Below, one piece after another: positions 1 to 8,037 of a DNA stretch of 39,028 bases. A model generated the notes under the pieces. It did no database searches. It was not told the DNA's origin and saw only the letters and a program-made list of their open reading frames with translations. Every line of letters starts with the position of its first letter. Position 1 is the stretch's first letter. Position numbers and translations under genes: made by a program. This DNA comes from Sphingomonas psychrolutea (GTDB lineage: Bacteria; Pseudomonadota; Alphaproteobacteria; Sphingomonadales; Sphingomonadaceae), in assembly GCF_014636175.1 (NCBI RefSeq), contig NZ_BMDW01000028.1:1-39028 (forward strand), written 5' to 3'.

Positions 1-621
1 AGTTCGTCGTGCGATACACAGGTGCGGCAGGTTTGGGCATCACGCCCATCTATCCCACTCGATTCCCTACGTGAATCCCCAACGTCAGTTTTGCAACAAA
101 GCCTACCGTTGGATGAAAAGCCGACAGCGGATCATTCGCTAGAATTTTTCATCGGAGGGTATAGTTCTAATTCTGACATAGCCGAGGTTTGGAAAATCGT
201 GCTCAGAAATGGCGAGTGCTTCGCGCCAGAGCAGCAGTTTCCTGGAACAGAGTCGGCATTTGTGCTTTGGGCGGGGCAGCCTGAGGCTTTAAACAGATTA
301 ATACTGGGGTACAGCCAGCATCTGCCTGAGGCATTGTTACAGGGCGGGCTGGATGGTTCGCAGCTTGCACCTGTTATGCAAGCCGTTAGGGGCCTTACCG
401 TTACGCCGCTAGCTACCGATCCGATGCCGACGGGCGACGCCATCGCTCTCGCCGATTTTCTCGTATCGACCACCAAACACTACGTTCACTTTCTGAAAGG
501 TGCCGACACGGTGGGCGGGGAAACCGACATCGCAACCGTAACCCGCTATGAAGGGTTTAAGTGGATAAGGCGAAAGCATCACTATCCTCGCGAAATTAAC
601 CTGGAGACCGATCATGTCTGA
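1..621 (+). CDS. Hypothetical protein, C-terminal part, possibly proteasome-like Ntn-hydrolase family (5'-partial)
   Basis: The frame is open from the first base of the window, so the gene probably begins upstream; the first possible start inside is GTG at 22. The visible 199 residues contain a segment FFIGGYSSNSDIAEVWKI, which resembles the core strand of proteasome-like Ntn hydrolases, where a FxxGGY-type strand precedes a short report of substrate or user state. The C-terminus has ADTVGGETDIATV and GFKWIRRKH, as I remember from unnamed bacterial proteins of this type. The N-terminal nucleophile cannot be seen because the start is missing. The stop overlaps the start of the next small gene, so the two are translationally coupled. 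The family assignment is from memory and weak; that it is a real coding region is more certain. Confidence 0.45.
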   Translation, partial: SSSCDTQVRQVWASRPSIPLDSLRESPTSVLQQSLPLDEKPTADHSLEFFIGGYSSNSDIAEVWKIVLRNGECFAPEQQFPGTESAFVLWAGQPEALNRLILGYSQHLPEALLQGGLDGSQLAPVMQAVRGLTVTPLATDPMPTGDAIALADFLVSTTKHYVHFLKGADTVGGETDIATVTRYEGFKWIRRKHHYPREINLETDHV

Positions 622-811
622 AGATCGACCAAAATTTTCAGCCTCCACACTCCTGCCCGAGTTGCCCAGAGACGTGCCCGTACCTCAATACCGTTATCAA
701 CGGGACGAACGGGGCGGTAACCCCGGGGCATCGATTCCAGAAGATTTGAAGCAGAAGGCTGCAAGCCTGCTGGCGGGAATGCATTTGATGGGTTGCGCTG
801 CCTCTGATTGA
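614..811 (+). CDS. Small hypothetical protein, 65 aa
   Basis: The ATG lies inside the last codons of the preceding gene (8-bp overlap) and has a GGAG ribosome binding site about 7 bases upstream, which supports a real, co-translated gene. The protein is polar, rich in Pro, Arg and Glu, has no membrane segment or signal peptide, and ends with two Cys-containing turns (residues about 60-63). I do not recognise a family. The overlap suggests it works with the upstream Ntn-hydrolase-like protein, but nothing in the sequence tells what it does. Confidence 0.45.
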   Translation: MSEDRPKFSASTLLPELPRDVPVPQYRYQRDERGGNPGASIPEDLKQKAASLLAGMHLMGCAASD

Positions 812-930
812 TTAAGCGGTGCACGGCATCAATAATACTACCGGCACTGCGCCACCTGCAACGTCGGCGCGGTACCGGTCCCCGCCACTCCACACACCGA
901 CCGATGCTCGTGTCGGCTCCACCAACACCC

Positions 931-1221
931 CTACAAATGCAGTTCCACCGCCATCGCCTGATGCAGCACGCGCCGCACGACGGCACGATCCTTGAACACG
1001 TCGTAATACACTCTGTGACGACCGCAGCGTAGACTATGGATGGGTGGGCGAACGCTGTCGTGGAGCGCACCGCTCAGCGGATGCGCGCGGATCAAATGAA
1101 ACGCCGCGTCGAAGCGCCTGAGATAGGCCTCGGCTGCCGCGAGTCCGAAATGCTCCACACCATAATCAAAGATACCGGCGAGATCGCCGCGCGATTCGAC
1201 GCTGAACGTCAGCGGCGTCAC
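931..1221 (-). CDS. parE: ParE-family toxin of a type II toxin-antitoxin module (module 1)
   Basis: The 96-residue protein has the RelE/ParE fold signature: an N-terminal strand followed by a helix with GDLAGIFDYGVEHFG, a middle helix AAEAYLRRFDAAFHLI, the HPLSGALHD turn, and a C-terminal strand pair containing HRVYYDVFKDRAVVRRVLH. ParE toxins typically inhibit DNA gyrase; a gyrase target here is inferred from the family only. The ATG at 1221 overlaps the stop of the ParD gene (ATGA at 1218-1221), the usual antitoxin-first coupled order. A second parDE pair lies just upstream on the same strand. The length is normal and no truncation is visible. Confidence 0.85.
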   Translation of the reverse strand: MTPLTFSVESRGDLAGIFDYGVEHFGLAAAEAYLRRFDAAFHLIRAHPLSGALHDSVRPPIHSLRCGRHRVYYDVFKDRAVVRRVLHQAMAVELHL

Positions 1222-1460
1222 GCCAGCGCGTGTCGCCGTTTGCCCTCGGCAATGATGTCCTCGATCGTCAGGTCGGTCTCGGGCGAAGCACGTCCGACGT
1301 CGATCGCCGCCTGCAACGCCGCGAGTTTCACGGCATAGTCCCGGTCCCGCCGCACCAGATCGCGGACATAATCACTGCCGCTGTCAAACCCGCCCTCGAC
1401 GGCGCGCGCGTCGGTCCAGCGCTGGAGGTCATCGGAAAGCTGGACGTTGAGCTGCGCCAT
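1218..1460 (-). CDS. parD: ParD-family antitoxin (module 1)
   Basis: The protein of 80 residues starts with a ribbon-helix-helix DNA-binding segment (MAQLNVQLSDDLQRWTDARA) and carries the ParD hallmark GSDYVRDLVRRDR at about residues 27-39, followed by a disordered acidic tail that would wrap the toxin. I chose ATG at 1460 because the ribbon-helix-helix strand begins there; an in-frame ATG at 1499 would add 13 residues of no family resemblance. It should neutralise the downstream ParE and repress its own operon. The tail ends in IIAEGKRRHALA and overlaps parE by four bases. Confidence 0.83.
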   Translation of the reverse strand: MAQLNVQLSDDLQRWTDARAVEGGFDSGSDYVRDLVRRDRDYAVKLAALQAAIDVGRASPETDLTIEDIIAEGKRRHALA

Positions 1461-1527
1461 TCCCGAAATATACGATGCCGCTGCAAAATCGGCAAGCACC
1501 CGCCCCCCGCCTCACGCCCCCCCCCCC

Positions 1528-1821
1528 TCACCCCCCGCCCATCACCTCGGACACATCCCGCGCCCCGTGGACGATGCGGACGATCTCCACCGCGTCGGGC
1601 ACGATCCGGTACAGGATGAGATAGGCACCGATCGTCACGCTGCGCGCATCCTCGCCGATCTCCGGTCGCGCCGGGCCGCTGCGCGGAAAGTCCGCCAGAC
1701 GTGCCACGCCGCGCACGATCCGCTCGACCATACGCGTTGCGGCGGCGGGGTCGTCCAGCGCGATGTACAGCCAGATATCGTCGAGATCGCCGATCGCTTG
1801 CGGCGACCGGCGGACAATCAT
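1528..1821 (-). CDS. parE: ParE-family toxin (module 2)
   Basis: The protein has 97 residues with classic ParE features: MIVRRSPQAIGDLDDIWLYIA (strand plus helix 1), DDPAAATRMVERIVRGVARL (helix 2), then FPRSGPARPEIG and the terminal strands VTIGAYLILYRIVPD and EIVRIVHGARD. This is closer to the textbook ParE/RelE pattern than module 1. ATG at 1821 overlaps the parD stop by four bases. The stop codon abuts an 11-C run on the plus strand (1517-1527), which lies outside the reading frame. Gyrase poisoning is the family role; the actual target is not shown here. Confidence 0.86.
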   Translation of the reverse strand: MIVRRSPQAIGDLDDIWLYIALDDPAAATRMVERIVRGVARLADFPRSGPARPEIGEDARSVTIGAYLILYRIVPDAVEIVRIVHGARDVSEVMGGG

Positions 1822-2081
1822 TCCGCCGCGCGCACTTCGTTCAACCGCGCCGCGCCGCGCGCTGCGATATCGTCGACGTCGAACGTGCCCGGAAGAGCCG
1901 GGCCGCTGTTAACCCCATCGCTCCACGCCTGCCGCAGCCGCGCCGTTGCGTCGGCGTCCGCGCGGTCGCGCCGCACCAGATCGCGGAAATAGTCGCTGGT
2001 GCTGCTATAACTGCCCTCGGCAACGCGCGCCTCGGCCCAGTTCTTGAGCACTTCCGGGATGGATACGATCATGTCTGCCAT
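1818..2081 (-). CDS. parD: ParD-family antitoxin (module 2)
   Basis: The 87-residue ribbon-helix-helix antitoxin begins MADMIVSIPEVLKNWAEARV and contains the ParD motif STSDYFRDLVRRDRADAD. The frame stays open a long way upstream (to 2924), but that extension is antisense to the neighbouring plus-strand gene and has Arg-rich shadow composition. The family start is therefore ATG at 2081, or the ATG three codons later. It shares SDYxRDLVRRDR with the module 1 antitoxin while the acidic C-terminal tails differ strongly, so cross-neutralisation is unlikely. Its promoter should lie in 2082-2171, shared with the divergent gene at 2172. Confidence 0.84.
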   Translation of the reverse strand: MADMIVSIPEVLKNWAEARVAEGSYSSTSDYFRDLVRRDRADADATARLRQAWSDGVNSGPALPGTFDVDDIAARGAARLNEVRAAE

Positions 2082-2171
2082 CCCCGAAATATATAACGAG
2101 CTGCCGATGCCGACAAGCGGCGCACGCGCGCGCTCTGTCCTACACGCCCAAAATATGTTCCATACTGCCAG

Positions 2172-3056
2172 ATGGCAGACCGCAAGACTCGCAACCGCGC
2201 GCCCGCTCCGGCCCGGCACGCCCCCGCAACCCCCTCCGCATCCCTCCCCACACCTCAGTGGATCATCGAGGACGAGGATCCGCCCGAGCCGCCGCTCGAC
2301 CTCACCACCTTCGATCCCGCCGAGTTCGAATGGCGCCCGGTGCCGCGCCGCCCGCGTGCCGATGGCTGGACGCCGGATGTGCAGCGCAGCTTCATCCAGG
2401 CGCTGGCCGATACCGGCCTCGTCGAACAGGCTGCGCGCGCGGTCAACATGTCGGTGCAAAGCGCCTACAAGCTGCGCAACGCCCCCGAAGGCGGCGGCTT
2501 TGCGCAAGCGTGGCGCGCTGCGCTTGCCGCCGCGGCGGGGCGCGTGCTCGATCTCGCCTTCACGCGCGCGATCGAGGGTGATGAAATCCCGCTGTTCGAC
2601 CGCGACGGCTGTCGCATCGGCGCGCGCTGGAAGGTCGACAATCGCATGGCGATGTTCATCCTGCGCGCCTACATGCCCGAGCGCTTTCGCCATGCGCATC
2701 AGGATGTGATCCAGCCGGGCGAGCGCCCGGCCCCGGCGCTGCCCCCGGTCGAGGAGGCGATCGCTGCGCTCGCGCCGGTCACCCCGGCCGCGCCGCATTT
2801 GCTGACCGAGCCTGAGCGGATGGAGAACCTCATCCTTGGCGCGCGCGGCGTGGCCGAGGTGCTGGACCTCTATCCGCCCGACGACCGCGAGCCCTATCGT
2901 TTCCCGCGGCGCGAGGAGGATCACCCCAGGGCCACCGCCCGCGCCAGCGCCCGCCGCAAGCGCGATTTCGCGCGCCCGCTCGAACCCGGTGACGTCCGCA
3001 TCACGGCGGACGGATCGATCGAACGCGGCGCGGGGGATGACGACGATCCGGGCTGA
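2172..3056 (+). CDS. Helix-turn-helix hypothetical protein, 294 aa
   Basis: The protein has a Pro/Ala-rich N-terminus (residues 1-60), then a compact helical segment. WTPDVQRSFIQALADTG is followed by LVEQAARAVNMSVQSAYKLRN, a clear helix-turn-helix at about residues 80-102, like those in phage terminase small subunits and sphingomonad proteins of unknown role. A middle part (about 110-170) has AFTRAIEGDEIPLF and RWKVDNRMAMFILRAYMPERF. The C-terminal 70 residues are Arg-rich and charged and end in an Asp run. The gene is divergent from parDE module 2. DNA binding is inferred; no catalytic motif is visible. Confidence 0.7.
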   Translation: MADRKTRNRAPAPARHAPATPSASLPTPQWIIEDEDPPEPPLDLTTFDPAEFEWRPVPRRPRADGWTPDVQRSFIQALADTGLVEQAARAVNMSVQSAYKLRNAPEGGGFAQAWRAALAAAAGRVLDLAFTRAIEGDEIPLFDRDGCRIGARWKVDNRMAMFILRAYMPERFRHAHQDVIQPGERPAPALPPVEEAIAALAPVTPAAPHLLTEPERMENLILGARGVAEVLDLYPPDDREPYRFPRREEDHPRATARASARRKRDFARPLEPGDVRITADGSIERGAGDDDDPG

Positions 3057-3114
3057 CGCCGGGACGTTTTATCCCTAAACTTAGCCTAAACTTCCGCACC
3101 TTGTTACAACGATA

Positions 3115-3819
3115 TCAAACACTTGATTTTGGCAGCGCCCAATCGATCGTCCCGCGACCATGCTGCGCCAGAAAGGCGTTGGCGCGTGAGAACGGGCGGC
3201 TCCCGAAGAACCCGGTCCGCGCCGACAGCGGCGAGGGGTGCGCCGAGCGCAGCACGAGGTGCCGCCCGCCCGGCGCGGCGCCGTCGATCAACGCCGCTTT
3301 CGCCTGCGCCTGCGCGCCCCACAGCAGGAAAACGGTCGGTTCCTCGCGCGCGGCCGCCAGCGCGATCACGGCATCGGTGAAGCGTTCCCACCCTTGCCCG
3401 CGGTGCGAAGCGGGGGCAGCTTCGCGCACGCTCAGCACGGCATTGAGCAGCAGCACCCCCTGCCGCGCCCAGGCGTCGAGCAAGCCGTGCGCGGCGCGCG
3501 GAATGCCGAGATCGGCCTCGAGCTCCTTGAAGATGTTGGTGAGGCTCGGCGGAATGCGCGTGCCGCGCTGGACCGAAAAGCTGAGCCCATGCGCCTGGCC
3601 AGCGCCGTGATACGGATCCTGCCCAAGGATGACGACACGCACCGCATCGCGCGCGGTCAGTTCGAGCGCGCGGAACCGGTCGGCCGCGAGCGGATAGACT
3701 CTGACGCCCGCCGCGGCCTCAGCGGCGAGAAAGCGGTCGAGCGCGCGCATGTCTGCGCTGTCCAACGCGGCCTGCAGGCCCGCGCGCCAGCTTGGATGCA
3801 GCGCCGCCGCCCGCTCCAC
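3115..3819 (-). CDS. ung: Uracil-DNA glycosylase, family 1
   Basis: This enzyme removes uracil from DNA as the first step of base excision repair. Family 1 motifs are complete: the water-activating loop VVILGQDPYHGAGQAHGLSFS, the Ser/Pro-rich loop RGTRIPPSLTNIFKE, the uracil-binding strand VLLLNAVLSVRE, and the minor-groove loop RSAHPSPLSA with its His. The length of 234 residues is normal. The N-terminus MERAAALHPSW fits the usual helix before the PLAADRFRALELT segment. It ends the local minus-strand group formed with the phnA-like gene, 12 bases away. Confidence 0.95.
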   Translation of the reverse strand: MERAAALHPSWRAGLQAALDSADMRALDRFLAAEAAAGVRVYPLAADRFRALELTARDAVRVVILGQDPYHGAGQAHGLSFSVQRGTRIPPSLTNIFKELEADLGIPRAAHGLLDAWARQGVLLLNAVLSVREAAPASHRGQGWERFTDAVIALAAAREEPTVFLLWGAQAQAKAALIDGAAPGGRHLVLRSAHPSPLSARTGFFGSRPFSRANAFLAQHGRGTIDWALPKSSV

Positions 3820-3831
3820 GCCGCGCGCGCC

Positions 3832-4149
3832 TCAGCGTTTCCGAACGAATTCGGCGCGCAGCACGAGGCCCTTGATCCCGTCATAGCGGCAATCGATTTC
3901 CTGCGCATCACCAGTGAGGCGGATCGACTTGATCAGCGTTCCGCGTTTGAGCGTTTGCCCAGCGCCCTTGACGGTCAGATCCTTGATCAACGTCACCTGG
4001 TCGCCATCGGCCAGCACATTGCCGACCGAGTCGCGCACGATCACCGCATCGGTGTCGACCGCGCTGGCGGCACCGGCCTGGACCCACTCGCCGCTCACCT
4101 CGTCATAGACGAAGGCGTCCGCGTCGCCATTGTCGTCCACGTCGATCAA
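3832..4149 (-). CDS. PhnA/YjdM-type protein lacking the zinc ribbon
   Basis: The C-terminal two thirds match the PhnA domain: AVIVRDSVGNVLADGDQVTLIKDLTVKG, then GTLIKSIRLTGDAQEIDCRYDG and GLVLRAEFVRK. The family is named for a phosphonate link, but its role is not settled. E. coli-type members begin with a four-Cys zinc ribbon; here the N-terminus (MIDVDDNGDADAFVYDEVSG) has no Cys at all, so the ribbon is absent. The start overlaps by four bases the stop of the upstream Lys-rich small gene, so the two form a coupled pair. Confidence 0.75.
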   Translation of the reverse strand: MIDVDDNGDADAFVYDEVSGEWVQAGAASAVDTDAVIVRDSVGNVLADGDQVTLIKDLTVKGAGQTLKRGTLIKSIRLTGDAQEIDCRYDGIKGLVLRAEFVRKR

Positions 4150-4274
4150 CCCTTCAAATTGACCATCGCGACCGGCTGGCCTTTCGCGGTCGGGTTCGAT
4201 GCATTCGCCTTGGGGGCCTTTTCGGCCTTGGGCTTGCGCGTTTCCTTGTTCGATTTCTTCTGGCTCTTGGCCAT
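4146..4274 (-). CDS. Lys-rich small protein, 42 aa
   Basis: The frame is open to 4370, but ATG at 4274 gives MAKSQKKSNKETRKPKAEKA, a start of a kind I remember for short basic proteins of alphaproteobacteria. The upstream extension has no such character. About a third of the residues are Lys or Arg, with no membrane segment, so it may bind nucleic acid or be a ribosome-associated peptide; this is inference. It is coupled to the phnA-like gene by an ATGA overlap. The gene would be missed if the long start were used. Confidence 0.55.
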   Translation of the reverse strand: MAKSQKKSNKETRKPKAEKAPKANASNPTAKGQPVAMVNLKG

Positions 4275-4496
4275 TTTGCGTCCTGACCGGGGCGGGAAGC
4301 CCCGGCCCTCCTTAGCGCCAAAGTGCTGCCGGACGCACATCAATTCGCTCGGGGCGCGCGGGCCGGGCACTTGATCTGTATTAGTATGATTGTGGCGTCC
4401 GCGCCTGCAACTCTTGCGTGGTCGGCCCGTTCATACCGCGCGCCGGACGTACCCCCGCGTCCGGCGTCCCACCCCGATCGACCGAGGAGCCAAGCC

Positions 4497-5018
4497 ATGG
4501 GCCTGTTTACCAAAGACATCGTGACCTTCGAAGACCTGTTCCTGCATCAGCTGCAGGACGTCTATTATGCCGAAAACCAGATCACCAAGGCGTTGCCGAC
4601 GATGATCGAAAAGGCGACCGACGCTGGCCTGAAGGCTGGTTTCCAGATGCATTTGAGCGAAACCGAAGGTCAGATCCGCCGTCTCGAGCAAGTGTTCGAC
4701 CGGCTCGGCGAGCAGCCCAAGGGCGCGACCTGCCCGGCGATTCAGGGCATCATCAAGGAAGCCAATGAAGTCGCGGGCGACATTGCTGACAAGGCCGTAC
4801 TCGATGCAGCCCTCATCGCCTCGGCGCAAGCGGTCGAACATTATGAAATCGCCCGTTACGGCACGTTGATCGCTTGGGCGAACCAGCTCGGCCGCACCGA
4901 AATCGCAGCGATCCTGCAGGAAACGCTCGACGAGGAATATGCGACCGACGACAAACTGACCGCGATGGCGACGGGCAAGCTCAACGCCCGCGCGGAAGAC
5001 GCTGTCCCCGCGCAGTAA
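4497..5018 (+). CDS. YciF/DUF892 ferritin-like stress protein
   Basis: The 173-residue protein is an all-helical ferritin-like protein of the DUF892 (YciF) family. Visible iron-site type residues fall in four helices: FEDLFLHQLQDVYYAENQI, LSETEGQIRRLEQVF, SAQAVEHYEIARYG and LQETLDEEYATDDKL. The spacing of E/H residues (ExxxQ and HYE) fits a di-iron helical bundle. ATG at 4497 has a GAGGAGCC ribosome binding site 6-10 bases upstream, which decides against the longer upstream frame. Members are linked to osmotic and general stress in enterics; a role in iron or peroxide handling here is inferred. Confidence 0.88.
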   Translation: MGLFTKDIVTFEDLFLHQLQDVYYAENQITKALPTMIEKATDAGLKAGFQMHLSETEGQIRRLEQVFDRLGEQPKGATCPAIQGIIKEANEVAGDIADKAVLDAALIASAQAVEHYEIARYGTLIAWANQLGRTEIAAILQETLDEEYATDDKLTAMATGKLNARAEDAVPAQ

Positions 5019-5028
5019 GCGCCCCGCG

Positions 5029-6489
5029 CTAGAACGACCCCGGCACCTCGCGTTGGACGGTGTCGGGGCGTTCGGGCGTCAGCAGTTCGAGCGGCCGCGC
5101 AGGCACCCGCACACTCAGTGCCTGCGCGCTTTGCGTTCCGCTCGCGGCGGTGATCGTCGTGCAACTGCGTCCCGCCAGATAGTCGAGCGCCGCGCGCGTT
5201 GAAGTCTCGAGCGGGCTGCCGAGCGGATGCGTCAAGTCGTCCCCGGCCTGACAGCTCGCCTCCACGATGCTGGCGAGGCCGTCATAATAGGCCCCTTGGC
5301 GATTGGCATTCTGCAGCGCGAAAGCGATGACGCGTAACCGGTCGTCACACGCCGAGCGATCGAGCGCGATTTGCCCGACCGGCTTGCCATAGGTGTTGGT
5401 GCCGATCAGCGCGGCATTGGCGTGCAAATAGGGAATCTGCGCTGCGATGACGAGCTCGCTCGCCGATGCGCTTCCGCCCGTCCCGATAAACGCGATCTTG
5501 GTCGGCGCGATCGATTGCGGTTGCGGCGCAAAGAATGCGGTGACGTTGTTGGACGCCTTTTCCGGCCGGAACGTCATGTAATCAATCACGTCAGAGGTCG
5601 AGCGATTGGCGCCGAGCAAATTCGTCATCAACTCGGCAATCGAAACCAAGCCTCCGCCATTGTAGCGTACATCGACGATCACGTTGGTGATGCCCGCCGC
5701 GCGGAACGACGCGAACGCGCTGCGCAACGCCGGGTCGGCGGTCGAGATGAAGGTGCGCAGGTTGATATACCCCACCTGCCGCCCGCCATCGGTGATGATC
5801 TGCGCGCCGTAGCGGCTGGACACCGGGGTGAGCGAATAGTCGCTCTTGCTGACCGTGACGTTGCGTGTCCCGCTCGCATCGGTGATCCGCAGCACCCGCG
5901 TCGTCCCCGCCGTGCTCGGCCCGAGCGCGTTGGTGACGCCATTGCCGCCCTCTGCCGCGATGATCGCATCGACGGTCCGCAAGTCGCTCGCGCTGGTGCC
6001 GATGGCGACGATCTCGGTCCCCCGATCGATCCCGGCGGAAAGCGCCGGGGCGCCCTCGAATGCCTCGGCGATGAAGACGCGTCGCCCGGTCGAATCGAGC
6101 GTTAGGCGGAAGCCAAACCCGGCGCTCGATCCGGAGGCATAAAACGCATCCTCCGACGCGATCGAGGTCAGATAGGTGAAGTATCGGTCCTTACGCTGCG
6201 CGCGCGCGGTCGCGGTGAGCGCATCGATATAATCGCTGACGGTGCTGTACGGCGTCGGATCGAGCGTGGCGGGCAAGGTATCCGGGAACAGATACCATTC
6301 GCGCAGTTGCGACAGCGCCCAGTCCTGCCGATCGCGCAGCGTGCAGCCAGCGGCAGTCGTGGTGGGGCTTGGCGTCGGCGTCGTGGCGGTCGGCGTTGTC
6401 CCCGATCCGCTGGTTGTGCCGCCACCGCTACACGATGCCAGGAGCGTGGCCAGCGCCACTAACGTCGTTGGAATACGCGATCTGGTCAT
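5029..6489 (-). CDS. S41-family (C-terminal-processing-like) serine protease, lipoprotein
   Basis: The protein of 486 residues has a lipoprotein signal: MTRSRIPTTLVALATLLASC, with LASC as the lipobox and Cys at residue 20, followed by a Gly/Thr/Pro linker. A PDZ-like region (about 100-210) includes GFRLTLDSTGRRVFIAEAFEG and SAGIDRGTEIVAIG. The S41 core follows with NVIVDVRYNGGG, then the catalytic Ser in GTGGSASASELV and the Lys in NTYGKPVGQ. It probably sits on a membrane facing the periplasm and cleaves protein C-termini or unfolded substrates. Start 6489 is chosen because AGGTGG lies 4-5 bases upstream; an earlier in-frame start at 6510 is less likely. It is convergent with the DUF892 gene. 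Confidence 0.9.
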   Translation of the reverse strand: MTRSRIPTTLVALATLLASCSGGGTTSGSGTTPTATTPTPSPTTTAAGCTLRDRQDWALSQLREWYLFPDTLPATLDPTPYSTVSDYIDALTATARAQRKDRYFTYLTSIASEDAFYASGSSAGFGFRLTLDSTGRRVFIAEAFEGAPALSAGIDRGTEIVAIGTSASDLRTVDAIIAAEGGNGVTNALGPSTAGTTRVLRITDASGTRNVTVSKSDYSLTPVSSRYGAQIITDGGRQVGYINLRTFISTADPALRSAFASFRAAGITNVIVDVRYNGGGLVSIAELMTNLLGANRSTSDVIDYMTFRPEKASNNVTAFFAPQPQSIAPTKIAFIGTGGSASASELVIAAQIPYLHANAALIGTNTYGKPVGQIALDRSACDDRLRVIAFALQNANRQGAYYDGLASIVEASCQAGDDLTHPLGSPLETSTRAALDYLAGRSCTTITAASGTQSAQALSVRVPARPLELLTPERPDTVQREVPGSF

Positions 6490-6603
6490 TACCCACCTGC
6501 CTTGCCGCAAACTAGCGCGCGTCCAGCGGATTGCCAGTGATAAAAATCAACGTGCCGAGAGGGATAAGCGCGAAAATTTCCGGGGATTTCGGCACATGGC
6601 CGA

Positions 6604-6711
6604 TCACACCATCGGCGCGAGCGTGACGACGCTGGAGAGCAAGGCGACACTGAGGACAAACGATGCAATGCTCGAAACGGCGATGCGGCTGAAAGATTCG
6701 AAACGGAGCAT
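6604..6711 (-). CDS. Small hydrophobic protein, 35 aa
   Basis: The open frame reaches 6789, but ATG at 6711 has a good AAAGGA ribosome binding site about 9 bases upstream and yields a peptide MLRFESFSRIAVSSIASFVL followed by a hydrophobic stretch ending in APMV. This looks like a single membrane helix or a bare signal-peptide-like peptide. Short peptides of this style are common near sphingomonad genes, from memory. It lies between the S41 protease and the GGDEF gene on the same strand. Function unknown. Confidence 0.4.
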   Translation of the reverse strand: MLRFESFSRIAVSSIASFVLSVALLSSVVTLAPMV

Positions 6712-6884
6712 GATAGCGATTCCTTTGCGGTCGGGCGGATCGGACCATCCGTCCGCCGATGCCAAAAGGATTTGCATAGGACGTGCCAAATTCTTGCAGT
6801 ACCGAAAACCGGCAGTTTTCCGTCGATCATCCGACGGAAACCCAGTGACGTGCGGTGAAATTCACCAACTATCGGGGTAAATTG

Positions 6885-7910
6885 CTACGCTGCGTAAACG
6901 CGGTTTCGCCCACCGTCCTTGGCCGCGTAGAGCAATTTATCGGCGCGCCCGAACACTGCCCCCAGCACTTCGCCCGGTTCGGCCTCGGTCACGCCCCCGG
7001 AGAAGGTTACCGCGCCCAGCGGCGCATCGGATTCGCGCAGCCGGTAGCGCTTGCCCGCAACCGACGTGCGCGCCGCCTCCAGCATGGTGCGCGCCTTTGG
7101 CAAGTCGAGACCGCCAAACAGGATGATGAATTCCTCGCCGCCATAGCGCCCGACGAAATGGTCGGGGCAGGCAGTGCTCAGCGCGTCAGCAATCGCCTTC
7201 AGCACGCGGTCGCCGACCGAATGGCCGAACTGATCGTTGACACGCTTGAAGCGGTCCACATCGCATACCGCCAGGCAGAGCGTGTCGCCCGACAAGCTGC
7301 GCTCCGCAAATGCTTCCTCGAACGCACGGCGATTGGGCAAGCCGGTCAACGGGTCGCGCCGCGCATCGCCGCGCGCCTCTTCGAGCTTTGCGCGAAGCTG
7401 GTCGGCCTCGCTCGTCGCCGCAGCCAGCCGAGCCTCGGCCGAGTGGACGCGCTTGAGCATAATCCCGGTCAGCAAAACGACATTGTCCGCACCGCCACCG
7501 TTGCGGATCGCATCGGCGCTGGCGGCGAGATCGCGTCCGAAATCCTCGGTTTCGGCGCGGACCCGGCGGACCATGTCGGTGAAACCCTCGACCTGCATTT
7601 GCGTCTGCGCCACCAGCGTGTCGGCCGGGGCCGGTGCGCAGAGTTCCTCCGGATTGGCGACGGCGAGCGCGCCGATCTGTCCGCCGAGCATCTGGATGTC
7701 GCGCGCTGTCAGACGAATGCCACCCTCGGTCAGCGTTGCCACCGATTGCGCGAGCGCGCCGTCCGGATTGCAGATAACGCGGTGCGCAAAGGCATAATGC
7801 GCCGGGTCCGGGCTGAGCCGATGCAGCGCCAGGAAGGCGCGGATGCGGTCGAAGAGGTGATCCGAACGCTCCTCCACCGCCACCAACCGTGCCTCCCGCA
7901 TCGCGCCCAT
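6885..7910 (-). CDS. GGDEF diguanylate cyclase
   Basis: The C-terminal domain (about residues 165-341) is a complete GGDEF domain: DPLTGLPNRRAFEEAF, then CDVDRFKRVNDQFGHSVGD, and the active-site signature GGEEF in GRYGGEEFIILFGG. It therefore probably makes cyclic di-GMP from two GTP. No RxxD inhibition site is obvious five residues before the GGEEF loop. The N-terminal half is soluble and helical, with an IRNGGGADNV segment and a coiled coil (about residues 130-163) leading into the cyclase; it is an unrecognised sensor or dimerisation region. No membrane segments are present. The start is the ATG at 7910. Confidence 0.9.
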   Translation of the reverse strand: MGAMREARLVAVEERSDHLFDRIRAFLALHRLSPDPAHYAFAHRVICNPDGALAQSVATLTEGGIRLTARDIQMLGGQIGALAVANPEELCAPAPADTLVAQTQMQVEGFTDMVRRVRAETEDFGRDLAASADAIRNGGGADNVVLLTGIMLKRVHSAEARLAAATSEADQLRAKLEEARGDARRDPLTGLPNRRAFEEAFAERSLSGDTLCLAVCDVDRFKRVNDQFGHSVGDRVLKAIADALSTACPDHFVGRYGGEEFIILFGGLDLPKARTMLEAARTSVAGKRYRLRESDAPLGAVTFSGGVTEAEPGEVLGAVFGRADKLLYAAKDGGRNRVYAA

Positions 7911-8037
7911 CGCTCCACTACGCCCCTCGGACTCGGTGTCGCGTCATAGCGAGACCGTCGATATAGGTCCGTATTAAGCCTAATCTGCTAAGAATCGATA
8001 ACCGACCCCGTAACATATTCTTGTATAGACGGTTGCA

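Noticed and set aside
2082..2924. Long N-terminal extension of the module 2 ParD frame
   Set aside because: It is antisense to the helix-turn-helix gene, and the ParD fold begins at 2081.
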